A stretch of 64,000 bases of DNA. Source: Eoetvoesia sp035555955 (GTDB lineage: Bacteria > Pseudomonadota > Gammaproteobacteria > Burkholderiales > Burkholderiaceae_B). This document shows, piece by piece, positions 1 through 7,863 of this stretch. Under the pieces are notes generated by a model. That model was not told the DNA's origin, ran no database searches, and saw only the letters and a program-made list of their open reading frames with translations. Where the stretch lies: positions 62,001-126,000 of the forward strand of contig NZ_DATMGA010000014.1 in NCBI RefSeq assembly GCF_035555955.1, in the 5' to 3' direction. A program made the position numbers and the translations under genes. The stretch's first letter is position 1. Each line of letters opens with the position of its first letter.

Positions 1-131
1 ATGCATGGAATTGGCCGTGAACGGCCGTTAAACAGTTATTGGGTTGGCAACAAAACTTATCCTGCCGACCCCGGGCCGGCGGTTGCGCCATGCAGCGCGC
101 GTGTTTTGCCGCCGGCCTGTGGCTTCGTCGT

Positions 132-905
132 TCAATGGGTGTCCTTGGCAAGGCTGGCGATGCGCAGCGTGTCGCCGTCGAGCTGGACGATGGCGGGCTG
201 GTTGTGCAGGTTTTTGTCCAGTTGGGTCTCGATGACGCGATAAACGCCGGCGATGGCCAGCAGTTCGGGGTTCAACTGCGTGGTGAAGATGCGGGCGCTG
301 GTGTCGCCGCGCGCGCCCGCCATGGCCTTGCCGCGCAAGGGGCCGTACACATGGATGTTGCCGTCCGCGATGACTTCCGCCCCCTGGCCGACCACGCCGA
401 TGACGATGAGGTCGGTATTGCGGGCATAGATGCGCTGGCCCGAGCGCAGCTGGCGGTTGATGATCATGGCGGCGGGCGCCACGGCGGGGGCGGCATCTTG
501 GGCCCCCTGCGCGGGAGGCGCCGACGGCGCGACGACAGGCACTTCTTTGTCGGGAGCGGGAGTGCTGGCCGGCCGCACTGGAGCCGCCGACAGGTCGACC
601 AGCGCCAGCCCGCTGGCCCGTGCGGCCTCGAGGTTCGCGCCGGAGGCCACGACCCCGATGGGGTGCAGGGCGTGCCCGCGCAGCGCTTGCAGCAGGGCTT
701 TCCAGTCGACGGTTTCTTCGAGGCCCGAGGCATCGACGACCACGGGCTCGTTTTCAAAGAACGAGCCGGCGTCGCGCATGCGCTGGTCCAGCGTGGCGAT
801 CAGCGCTTCCAGGTCGTGGTCGTGCAGGACAATGCGCACGGCATACAGCGTGGCGCTTTTGAAGTCGAGCGCGGGTTGTTCTTTGGGCGAAGAGGAATTA
901 CTCAC
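132..905 (-). CDS. minC: Septum site-determining protein MinC
   Basis: MinC, 257 aa, blocks FtsZ polymerisation away from midcell and works with MinD and MinE. The N-terminal domain (about residues 13-110) binds FtsZ. A proline/alanine-rich linker (about 110-145) joins it to the C-terminal MinC_C beta-helix (about 150-250), where VIGVVGQGAEVIADGNIHVYG and GPLRGKAMAG type repeats bind MinD and mediate dimerisation. The start is GTG at 905 with no strong Shine-Dalgarno sequence. minD and minE are expected just beyond the left edge on the same strand, as in most proteobacteria; the 131 bases left of the stop contain no convincing gene. Family assignment is secure from the C-terminal domain. Confidence 0.95.
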   Translation of the reverse strand: MSNSSSPKEQPALDFKSATLYAVRIVLHDHDLEALIATLDQRMRDAGSFFENEPVVVDASGLEETVDWKALLQALRGHALHPIGVVASGANLEAARASGLALVDLSAAPVRPASTPAPDKEVPVVAPSAPPAQGAQDAAPAVAPAAMIINRQLRSGQRIYARNTDLIVIGVVGQGAEVIADGNIHVYGPLRGKAMAGARGDTSARIFTTQLNPELLAIAGVYRVIETQLDKNLHNQPAIVQLDGDTLRIASLAKDTH

Positions 906-1006
906 GATATGTCTTTATCAGGGAGCTTTGCCTCGACAAAATACCAGAAAGTCGGGGCAAAGCCGAGTGTTTTGCGTTGCGGCGTGGGACGAAAGGCGTT
1001 CGGGCT

Positions 1007-2764
1007 TCAAATCCAGGAGTCTTTGAGGGTGACCGCGCGATTGATGACGGGCTTTTCCCGGGTGGAGTCGATGCGGTCGGCGACGAAATAGCCCAGCCGC
1101 TCGAATTGCCAGCAGGAGTCGGGGTCGGCGTGGGTGCCGGGCTCGATCCAGCCTTGCACGGCCTGGAAGGAGTCGGGGTTCAGGGCGTCCAGGAAGTTCT
1201 TGTCGCCGGCGTCCGGGTGCGGGTCGGCGAACAGCCGGTCGTACAGGCGGATCTCGGCCTGGACGGCGTGCGCCGCGCTGACCCAGGTAATGGCGCCCTT
1301 GACCTTGACGGCGTCGGCGCCCGGGGTTCCGCTTTTTGTGTCGGGCAGGTATTCGACATGCACTTCGGTGATTTCACCATCGTCGTTCTTGACGCAGCCG
1401 GTGCATTTGACGACGTAGCCGTACTTGAGGCGCACCATGTTGCCAGGGAACAGCCGGAAGTATTTCTTGGGCGGATCTTCGCGGAAATCGTCGCGTTCTA
1501 TCCATAGCTCGCGCGAAAAGGGAAACTCGCGCTGGCCGGCTTCGGGGTTGTGCGGGTTGCGGGGCGCGTGGCAAAGCTCGGACTGGCCTTCGGGGTAGTT
1601 GGTGACGACCAGCTTGAGCGGGTCGAGCACGGCCACGCGGCGGTCCGCCTTGGGGTCGAGGTCGTCGCGCAGGGCTTGTTCGAGCACGCTGTAGTCGATG
1701 CGCGAATCGGCCTTGGACACGCCCAGCCGCTCGCAGAACAGGCGGATGGATTCCGGCGTGTAGCCGCGCCGGCGCAGTCCGGCCAATGTGGGCAGGCGGG
1801 GGTCGTCCCAGCCGTTGACGTAGCCTTCGCGCACCAGCTCCAGCAGCTTGCGCTTGCTGGTGACGACATAGCTGAGGTTGAGACGGGCGAATTCGTATTG
1901 ATGCGGCAGGGGGCGTGCCAGCTCGCCCAGGTCGGCCAGCTTGTTGAGTATCCAGTCGTAGAAGGGGCGCTGGTCTTCGAACTCCAGCGTGCAGACGCTG
2001 TGGGTGATGCCCTCCAGCGCGTCCTCGACGGGATGGGCCCAGGTGTACATGGGGTAGATGCACCACTTGTTGCCGGTGCGGTGGTGGTGCGCATGCCGGA
2101 TGCGGTACAGCGCGGGGTCGCGCAGGTTCATGTTGGGCGATGCCATGTCGATCTTGGCGCGCAGGACCAGGCTGCCGTCCGGGTGCTTGCCGTCGCGCAT
2201 TTCCTGCAGCAGAGCCAGGGATTCCTCGGCGGGGCGGTCGCGCCAGGGCGAGTTCGTGCCTTTCTCCGTGAGCGTGCCGCGGGTGGCGCGCATCTGGTCG
2301 GCGGTTTGTTCGTCGACGTAGGCGTTGCCCGATCGGATGAGCGCCTGCGCGAAGCCGTACATATAGTCGAAGTAGTCGCTGGCGTAGTAAAGATTGCTCT
2401 CGTCCTGGCTTTCCCAGGTAAAACCCAGCCACTTGACCGTGTCGATAATGGCGTTGACGTATTCGTCGTCTTCTTTTTCCGGGTTGGTGTCGTCGAAGCG
2501 CAGATGGCAGGCGCCCTGGAAGTCGCGGGCCAGCCCGAAATTCAGGCAAATGCTTTTGGCGTGGCCGATATGCAGGTAGCCATTGGGTTCCGGTGGAAAG
2601 CGCGTGCGGATTCTGGCGGCGTCCAGGCCGCCCTGCTGTTGCACCGAAGCCGGGCCGGGCCTGCCCGACCAGCGTTTGCCGGCATAGGCGCCGTTGGCCA
2701 GATCCTGTTCAATTATGGTGCGCAGAAAATTGGACGCCGGGGCTGTCGAAGAAGAGGAAGTCAT
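1007..2764 (-). CDS. glnS: Glutaminyl-tRNA synthetase
   Basis: GlnRS, 585 aa, class I aminoacyl-tRNA synthetase that charges tRNA-Gln. The class I HIGH signature is visible as PPEPNGYLHIGHAKS and the KMSKS equivalent as VTSKRKLLEL. The C-terminal half is the two beta-barrel anticodon-binding domain. The frame stays open upstream to 2977, but that extension runs through a palindromic element and has no family similarity; I use the ATG at 2764, which gives the sequence MTSSSSTAPASNFLRTII, typical of the family's N-terminus. It is divergent from the cyd-like pair. Length is slightly above the E. coli enzyme (554 aa). Confidence 0.96.
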   Translation of the reverse strand: MTSSSSTAPASNFLRTIIEQDLANGAYAGKRWSGRPGPASVQQQGGLDAARIRTRFPPEPNGYLHIGHAKSICLNFGLARDFQGACHLRFDDTNPEKEDDEYVNAIIDTVKWLGFTWESQDESNLYYASDYFDYMYGFAQALIRSGNAYVDEQTADQMRATRGTLTEKGTNSPWRDRPAEESLALLQEMRDGKHPDGSLVLRAKIDMASPNMNLRDPALYRIRHAHHHRTGNKWCIYPMYTWAHPVEDALEGITHSVCTLEFEDQRPFYDWILNKLADLGELARPLPHQYEFARLNLSYVVTSKRKLLELVREGYVNGWDDPRLPTLAGLRRRGYTPESIRLFCERLGVSKADSRIDYSVLEQALRDDLDPKADRRVAVLDPLKLVVTNYPEGQSELCHAPRNPHNPEAGQREFPFSRELWIERDDFREDPPKKYFRLFPGNMVRLKYGYVVKCTGCVKNDDGEITEVHVEYLPDTKSGTPGADAVKVKGAITWVSAAHAVQAEIRLYDRLFADPHPDAGDKNFLDALNPDSFQAVQGWIEPGTHADPDSCWQFERLGYFVADRIDSTREKPVINRAVTLKDSWI

Positions 2765-2872
2765 ACGGGGGTTGGAAAAAGACGGAAGTATCCAGTGAAA
2801 TAAGCATTTTGCCACGTTCGGCGCCATTTGCCCTGTGCGGGATTCCAGGCCGGCCTCCAAACTGGCTAAACT

Positions 2873-3032
2873 GTGTCCTGTTTGATTGGTTCGTGTATTT
2901 ATATTCGGATGCATGGGCTCGTCAGGCAAGGCGCAAACCACAGCGATAGCCGTAGCTATCGCGCGGATTTGCAACACCGCATGGCGAGTTCAGGCGCCGA
3001 AGATAAGTATTCGAATTAGTCAAACAGGACAC
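2873..3032. repeat. 160-bp near-perfect palindromic (MITE-like) element
   Basis: The outer ends are perfect 13-bp inverted repeats, GTGTCCTGTTTGA (2873-2885) and its complement (3020-3032). The centre is a perfect 8-bp stem GCGATAGC/GCTATCGC around a CGTA loop (2943-2962), and the two symmetry centres coincide at 2952.5. The 78-nt arms align nearly end to end; many differences are C/T or G/A changes that leave G-U pairs in RNA. It has no coding potential, lies between divergent glnS and the oxidase genes, and ends 11 bp before the oxidase ATG. It could be a non-autonomous mobile element or a long RNA hairpin with regulatory effect. I see no clear target-site duplication. Confidence 0.7.
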
Positions 3033-3043
3033 TAGCGTTCATT

Positions 3044-4384
3044 ATGACAAACTTGAACCTCTGGCTATCCCAGACGCAGTTCTTCTTGAGCCTCGGCTTC
3101 TTTTCGATCTTCTTGGCGATCGAAATCGGGTTGGCCTGGGTTCTGCTGTTCTTCAAGATCGGCGCTTCATTCAGCGCGCGCGCGGGATGGACGGATGCGT
3201 ATCGATTCTGGGTGCGGGTGTTCGCCCTGGCGGTCATCCTCACGCTGGCATCCAGCATGCCCGTCCTGATTCAGGTCGGCAGCCTGTGGCCGGCCCTCAT
3301 GGACAAGATCGGCGACGTCGCGGGGCCTTTGCTGGCCGGCGCCATCCTCACCACCTTCATCTTCAAGTCCTGCTTCCTGGGGGCCATGCTGTTCGGGCAG
3401 CGCTATGTGTCCGAACGCATCCATACGGTTCTCGTCCTGATGGTTGCCGTGGGCGTAACCGCCGCCGCCGGCTGGCTCACGGTGCTGCTGGCCTGGATGC
3501 AGGCTCCCGCCGGCGCCTTGCTGGTGGATGGGCAGTATGCGGCGGTGGAGTGGGGCGATATTGTCCTCAATCCCTTCGCGGGGTGGATGTTCGGCCTGCT
3601 GCTGGTCGTTGCGGCGCTGACCGCGGCTTTTCTGCTCATGGGGGTCAGCGTGCGCCAGGCCTTTCGCCATCCCCTGGTGGAAGGCGAGCATCTGGCGTTC
3701 CGCACCGGGCTGTTCGCGGCCATGGCGGGCGTAGTGGCGCTGGCGGTCGCCGTGGCCGGCTACGGGCAGCAAGTCGCGCTGCACCAGCCGGGCAAGGCGG
3801 CGGCCACGGCCGCCTATTGGCATAGCGGCGTGCAGCCCGATCTGGTGTTGGCGGCATGGCCCGACCAGGCCCGCGGCGTCAACCGCGCCGCCCTGCTGTG
3901 GCATCACGCCGGAGGCCGCTGGCTGTCGCATGACGACAAGGGCGTGCCCATCGGGCTGGACCGGATTTCAGGCATGGCTCCCCCCGTGGCGCTGACTTTC
4001 TGGTCGTTCCGCCTGGTGCTTGCGGCCTGGCTGGCCATGGCCGTTCTGGCCTGGGGCACGTTCTGGCGCCTGCGCAAAAGGCAGTACGATCCGGGCGTGC
4101 TGTCGGAAACATGGCGCCGGATTGTCGCGGGCATGACGTTTTCGGGCTGGGTGCTGGGTCTGGCCATCATGTGCCATATGCTGTTCGGCCTGGCGCCGTA
4201 CGCGGTCAACGGCGCCATCACGCTGGCCGAGATCGTCGGCGATACCAGCCCCAATGTGCTGATGGCGGGCCTGGCGGCGTATGTGCTGGTCTATGCCGTG
4301 CTGCTGTACGGCTTTTTCCAATTGCTGACGCACATCGTGCGCTACGGCGTGGTGCCGATCGCGCGGCGCAGGGGGCGGGCATGA
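3044..4384 (+). CDS. Cytochrome bd-like quinol oxidase subunit I, divergent
   Basis: A 446-aa multi-helix membrane protein whose layout matches CydA: LSQTQFFLSLGFFSIFLA aligns with the E. coli TM1 motif, and WMQAP and VLNPFAGWMFG align with WMQNP and the helix carrying His186. The ligands expected there are absent. There is no histidine in the first 126 residues (no His19 equivalent), Leu replaces His186, Val/Leu stands at Met393, the TM3 acidic residues are replaced (A/T and K108), and the GRQPW motif is missing. The downstream CydB-like gene overlaps it by ATGA, so the pair is co-translated. It may be a redox-inactive paralogue or bind cofactors differently. I see no good ribosome-binding site; the palindrome ends just upstream. 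Confidence 0.75.
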   Translation: MTNLNLWLSQTQFFLSLGFFSIFLAIEIGLAWVLLFFKIGASFSARAGWTDAYRFWVRVFALAVILTLASSMPVLIQVGSLWPALMDKIGDVAGPLLAGAILTTFIFKSCFLGAMLFGQRYVSERIHTVLVLMVAVGVTAAAGWLTVLLAWMQAPAGALLVDGQYAAVEWGDIVLNPFAGWMFGLLLVVAALTAAFLLMGVSVRQAFRHPLVEGEHLAFRTGLFAAMAGVVALAVAVAGYGQQVALHQPGKAAATAAYWHSGVQPDLVLAAWPDQARGVNRAALLWHHAGGRWLSHDDKGVPIGLDRISGMAPPVALTFWSFRLVLAAWLAMAVLAWGTFWRLRKRQYDPGVLSETWRRIVAGMTFSGWVLGLAIMCHMLFGLAPYAVNGAITLAEIVGDTSPNVLMAGLAAYVLVYAVLLYGFFQLLTHIVRYGVVPIARRRGRA

Positions 4385-5430
4385 TAGATACCCTGGTCAG
4401 TCTGTTGGGAATCAACGCCCAGGATCCTTCCTTCTGGATGCCCCTGGTCTTCATGGGCCTGCTGTTCGCCACCATCGTGGCCGGCACGGTGCTGGACGGC
4501 TTCGATATCGGCGTGGGCTGCCTGGTGCTGTTCGCGCCGCGCGAGCTGCGTCCGCGCATGCTGTCGCTGCTGAGTCCATGGCGCGACGCCAACGAGTTCT
4601 GGCTGTTCCTGGGCATGGGCCTGTTCGTGGCCGCGTTTCCGCACGCCTGGGGCAGCATCATGGGGCAGCTGTATCTGCCCCTGGCGTTGCTGGCCCTGGG
4701 CGTGTTGCTGCGTTCGGTGTCGTTCGAGCTGCGCTTGCGCTCTCCCATCGAAATGCAGGGGCGCTGGCTGAAGGGTTTTGCCGTGGGGTCGCTCATCACC
4801 GCCGTGGCGCACGGTGTGCTATTGGGCCAATTGGTGGTGTCCTACCAGACCGATCTCGGCTATATGTGGTTCTCGGCGTTTCTGGGCGTGTGCGCGCTGC
4901 TGGCCTACTGCCTGCTGGGGGCGTCGTGGCTCATCATGCGCGTGCGCGGCGAACTGCGCGTGCGCGCCGTCATGTGGGGCCGGCATGTCGTGCGCTGGAC
5001 CGCCGCGGGCTCGGTCGGGGTTTCCGTGGTGCTGGCGTTCGCCAACAGCGGGGTGTTCCTGAAATGGAGCGACGGCCCGCAATGGCCGCTGGTCGTGGGC
5101 TTGTGGGGGCTGTTGCTGGCCTGCTTCGTTACCATCGAGATGTGCCTGCAGCGCATGATCAACAGCAGCTACCGCAATACCGCGCTGCCTTTTGCCATGA
5201 CCTTGCTGATCTTCCTGATAACACTGGGGGGGATGGGCTACAGCTTTTTCCCCTACCTGGTGCTGGACGACATCACCATCTGGGACGCCGCCGCCTCGGT
5301 GGGCTCGCTGCGGCTAATTCTGGCGGCGGCGGTCGTGGCCCTGCCGGTCGTGCTGATCTTCAACCTTTGGGTCTACTGGCGCATGTTCGGCTTGTCCAAG
5401 CCGCCTTCCCCGCCCAAGTTCAAAGGTTAG
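4381..5430 (+). CDS. Cytochrome bd-like quinol oxidase subunit II (CydB-like)
   Basis: 349 aa, with 8-9 predicted membrane helices. It keeps the CydB landmark DGFDIGVG near residue 40, followed by W-x-D-A-N-E-F-W, which corresponds to W-x-G-N-x-V-W in E. coli CydB, and a FPHAWGS segment. The start codon at 4381 overlaps the stop of subunit I by four bases, the usual translational coupling of cydAB. In the family subunit II is the structural partner of the heme-bearing subunit I at the cytoplasmic membrane. Because this subunit looks conventional while subunit I does not, the complex is probably still assembled. No cydX-like small gene or cydDC genes are adjacent. Confidence 0.85.
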   Translation: MIDTLVSLLGINAQDPSFWMPLVFMGLLFATIVAGTVLDGFDIGVGCLVLFAPRELRPRMLSLLSPWRDANEFWLFLGMGLFVAAFPHAWGSIMGQLYLPLALLALGVLLRSVSFELRLRSPIEMQGRWLKGFAVGSLITAVAHGVLLGQLVVSYQTDLGYMWFSAFLGVCALLAYCLLGASWLIMRVRGELRVRAVMWGRHVVRWTAAGSVGVSVVLAFANSGVFLKWSDGPQWPLVVGLWGLLLACFVTIEMCLQRMINSSYRNTALPFAMTLLIFLITLGGMGYSFFPYLVLDDITIWDAAASVGSLRLILAAAVVALPVVLIFNLWVYWRMFGLSKPPSPPKFKG

Positions 5431-5491
5431 CCTGTGCCGCGCCAGGCACAAACAGTCCGTGGGGGCTGGCGAACCAGCCAAACAGCACACA

Positions 5492-6988
5492 CTAGGTTGC
5501 GGATTCCGGGCCTTCCTCCAGCGGCAGCGTGATGGTGATCTTCAGGCCGCCCCAGGGGGCTTCGCCCAGGGTCAGGGCGCCGCCATGAGCCCGGGCGATG
5601 GCATTGGCCAGCGCCAGGCCCAGGCCGACCGAACCGGTGCGCGTTCGCGCGTCGTCCAGGCGCGAAAACGGCCGCAGCGCTTCGGCGCGGCGCGCCTCGG
5701 GAATGCCTTTGCCATGATCCGAGATGGTCAGGACGGCGTTGCCGCTGTCGGCGCCCAGGGTGATTTCGACGGGCGGCGCGGCATAGTTCATGGCATTGGT
5801 GACGAGGTTGTCCAGCAGCCGGCCCAGCGCCAGGCGATCGGCCTTGACCATGAGCGGGGCGCTCACCGTTTCCCGCAGCTCGACCTGGCTGCCGGCGCTT
5901 TTCCAGGCTTCCACTTGCTCGTCCAGCCACGCCGCCATGTCCATGGCGGCGAAGCGGTAGGTGTTGGGGTCGGTGCCGCGCACGAAGCCGATGAATTGGT
6001 CGACCATGCGCTGCATGTCCTGGATGTCGTGTCGTATACCGTCCTTGAAGGCCGAGTCGTCGATCATCTCGATGCGCAGCCACATGCGCGACAGCGGTCC
6101 TTTCAGGTCGTGCGGCAGTCCCGCCAGCAGGGTGTGCCGCACGGCGTTCGATTCGGCCAGGGCATCGAGCATGGCATTGAAGCGTTCGCCCAGGATGCGG
6201 GTTTCGGATGGGCCCGATGGCACGACGCGCTGCGGCTGGCCGGCCGCGAGCTGGTCGGCCGCGGCCACCAGGCGTGTAATCGGCCGGGTGATGTGCCAGG
6301 AGAATGCGGCGGAGATCAGCAGCAGCAGGCCCATGCCCGCCAGCCAGACCAGAGTGATCGGCATGGGGTCCGGGGGGGCGATGCGATCGAGCGGAATCAC
6401 CAGCCACTCGCGGTTGTCCCGCGCATCGTCGTCGCCGGCCGCGGCGGCGCCGGCGAAGGGCGGGTCGTCGGGGATCAATGAAATGTACAGCCGCGGCACG
6501 CGCCCGCGCGACAGGCCGACGCGGGTGCCGTCGTCGAGCTTTTCGTTCAGTGCATCCACAAACTGCTTGAGGTCCTGCCGCATATTGGACGGCATGGGCG
6601 GCGGAGGAGGCGGCCGGTCGGGTCTACCCCTGCGGAACTCGCGGAATTCGCCCAGCCTGGGGGGCTCGGGCGAATCGGGCGGTTCGCCATGGGGCGGTGG
6701 CGGGCGCATTTCCTGGCGGCGCAGGCCGATTTCGCGCGACCATAGATGCCATTCGTTATGGGAAGCCTGGCGCACGAACCCCGCGCGCTCGTCGGGAGGA
6801 ATCTGGGCCAGGGCGGCGCGCACGGTGCGTATGGTGGTGGCCACGACATCGACGGTGACGCCCTGGGTGACCTTTTGGCGATAGTAGTTGACGGTGGCCA
6901 GCGTGGCCGCCTGCACCAGCAGTATCGTGCCCAGTGTCAGCAGGATCAGCCGGGCGTGGAGGGAGCGCAGGAAATTAAGAAACCGCAT
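5492..6988 (-). CDS. Membrane sensor histidine kinase, EnvZ-like
   Basis: 498 aa. It has two membrane helices (about 14-34 and 211-230) bracketing a roughly 175-residue periplasmic sensor region. That region carries a proline-rich stretch (about 95-133, including seven consecutive prolines) and an acidic patch near 186-191. A HAMP domain follows (about 231-285), then a HisKA domain with phosphoacceptor His293 in the motif PHDLKGPLSR. The ATPase domain has N-box NLVTNAMNYA, G1 SDHGKGIP and G2 SVGLGLAL. It lies 9 bp after the response regulator gene and is clearly its partner. The stimulus is unknown; the fold and context resemble EnvZ/OmpR or RisS/RisA systems but I cannot name the orthologue. 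Confidence 0.9.
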   Translation of the reverse strand: MRFLNFLRSLHARLILLTLGTILLVQAATLATVNYYRQKVTQGVTVDVVATTIRTVRAALAQIPPDERAGFVRQASHNEWHLWSREIGLRRQEMRPPPPHGEPPDSPEPPRLGEFREFRRGRPDRPPPPPPMPSNMRQDLKQFVDALNEKLDDGTRVGLSRGRVPRLYISLIPDDPPFAGAAAAGDDDARDNREWLVIPLDRIAPPDPMPITLVWLAGMGLLLLISAAFSWHITRPITRLVAAADQLAAGQPQRVVPSGPSETRILGERFNAMLDALAESNAVRHTLLAGLPHDLKGPLSRMWLRIEMIDDSAFKDGIRHDIQDMQRMVDQFIGFVRGTDPNTYRFAAMDMAAWLDEQVEAWKSAGSQVELRETVSAPLMVKADRLALGRLLDNLVTNAMNYAAPPVEITLGADSGNAVLTISDHGKGIPEARRAEALRPFSRLDDARTRTGSVGLGLALANAIARAHGGALTLGEAPWGGLKITITLPLEEGPESAT

Positions 6989-6997
6989 GGCCGGCCG

Positions 6998-7699
6998 TTA
7001 TGGGGAAAATCGGTAGCCGACGCCCCAGACGGTTTGTATCCAGCGCGGCTGCTTGGGGTCGTCTTCGATGGCCCGCCGCAGGCGCAGGATGGCGATGTCG
7101 ATGGCGCGGTCGTTGCGTTCGCCTTCGTCGTCGTCGCGCGCCAGCGCCAGCAGGCGGTCGCGTGAAAGCGGCTTGCCGGCGTTGTTGACCAGCGCCTCCA
7201 GCAGATTGACCTCGCCGCCGGTGAGCTTGATGAGTTCGCCGTTTTTGGACAACTGGCGGGTGGCCGGGTCGAAGATGAACGGCCCGAAAGCCACGGGTTT
7301 TTCCTTGACGAGGGCGGAAGCGCCCTTTTTGCGGCGCAGGACCGACGTAATGCGCGCCAGCAGTTCGCGTGGGTCGAAGGGCTTGCCCAGGTAGTCGTCG
7401 GCGCCCGCTTCCAGACCGATGACCCGGTCCACGGTTTCGTCCCGCCCGGTCAGCAGGATGATGGGAATGTCTTCGCCAAGCTGGCGCAGTCGCCGGCAGG
7501 CATCGGCGCCATCGCCTTCGGGCAACATGCGGTCGAGGACGACGAGGTCGGGGCTGAAGCGCTGGATGCGGGATTCGAGGTCGCGGGCGTCGGGCGCCAA
7601 AAGCGTATCATAGCCGTGTCGGTTAAGATAATCGGCCAATAATTGCCGCAGGGCGGGGTCGTCGTCGACAACCAGCACTTTGATCAGAATGTCGTCCAT
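6998..7699 (-). CDS. OmpR-family response regulator
   Basis: 233 aa. The N-terminal receiver domain has the acidic pocket VVDDD (11-14) and phosphorylation site Asp56 in VVLDRMLP; the conserved Lys lies in the GKPFDPRE loop. The C-terminal winged-helix domain (about 130-230) ends WIQTVWGVGYRFSP, typical of OmpR/PhoB DNA-binding domains. The frame is open upstream to 7885, but the ATG at 7699 starts the receiver fold directly and is chosen. It is transcribed ahead of the sensor kinase gene in a two-gene operon, divergent from the ClC channel gene, with a 164-bp shared upstream region. Target genes cannot be told from the sequence. Confidence 0.92.
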   Translation of the reverse strand: MDDILIKVLVVDDDPALRQLLADYLNRHGYDTLLAPDARDLESRIQRFSPDLVVLDRMLPEGDGADACRRLRQLGEDIPIILLTGRDETVDRVIGLEAGADDYLGKPFDPRELLARITSVLRRKKGASALVKEKPVAFGPFIFDPATRQLSKNGELIKLTGGEVNLLEALVNNAGKPLSRDRLLALARDDDEGERNDRAIDIAILRLRRAIEDDPKQPRWIQTVWGVGYRFSP

Positions 7700-7863
7700 G
7701 ATGCAAGTGTGCCTATCGATGCTTCGGCTTGCAAGCCGTGCGAAATAAACTGAAATACCTATGGACTGCTTGGTTGATTCGAATACTCCGGTTCGGCGTC
7801 CGGCCGGCCATGCGGCCTTGCCATTTTTACGGATTCCCGTCATCCACGGCATATGGAGCGTGA

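Noticed and set aside
1..131. Possible start of minD or another gene at the left edge
   Set aside because: Short overlapping frames only; no MinD Walker motif. Probably the minC-minD spacer.
1550..2803. Long open frame antisense to glnS
   Set aside because: It mirrors glnS codon structure in high-G+C DNA, with Val/Ala/Arg/Gly-rich low-diversity translation; no family motif. Treated as a shadow.
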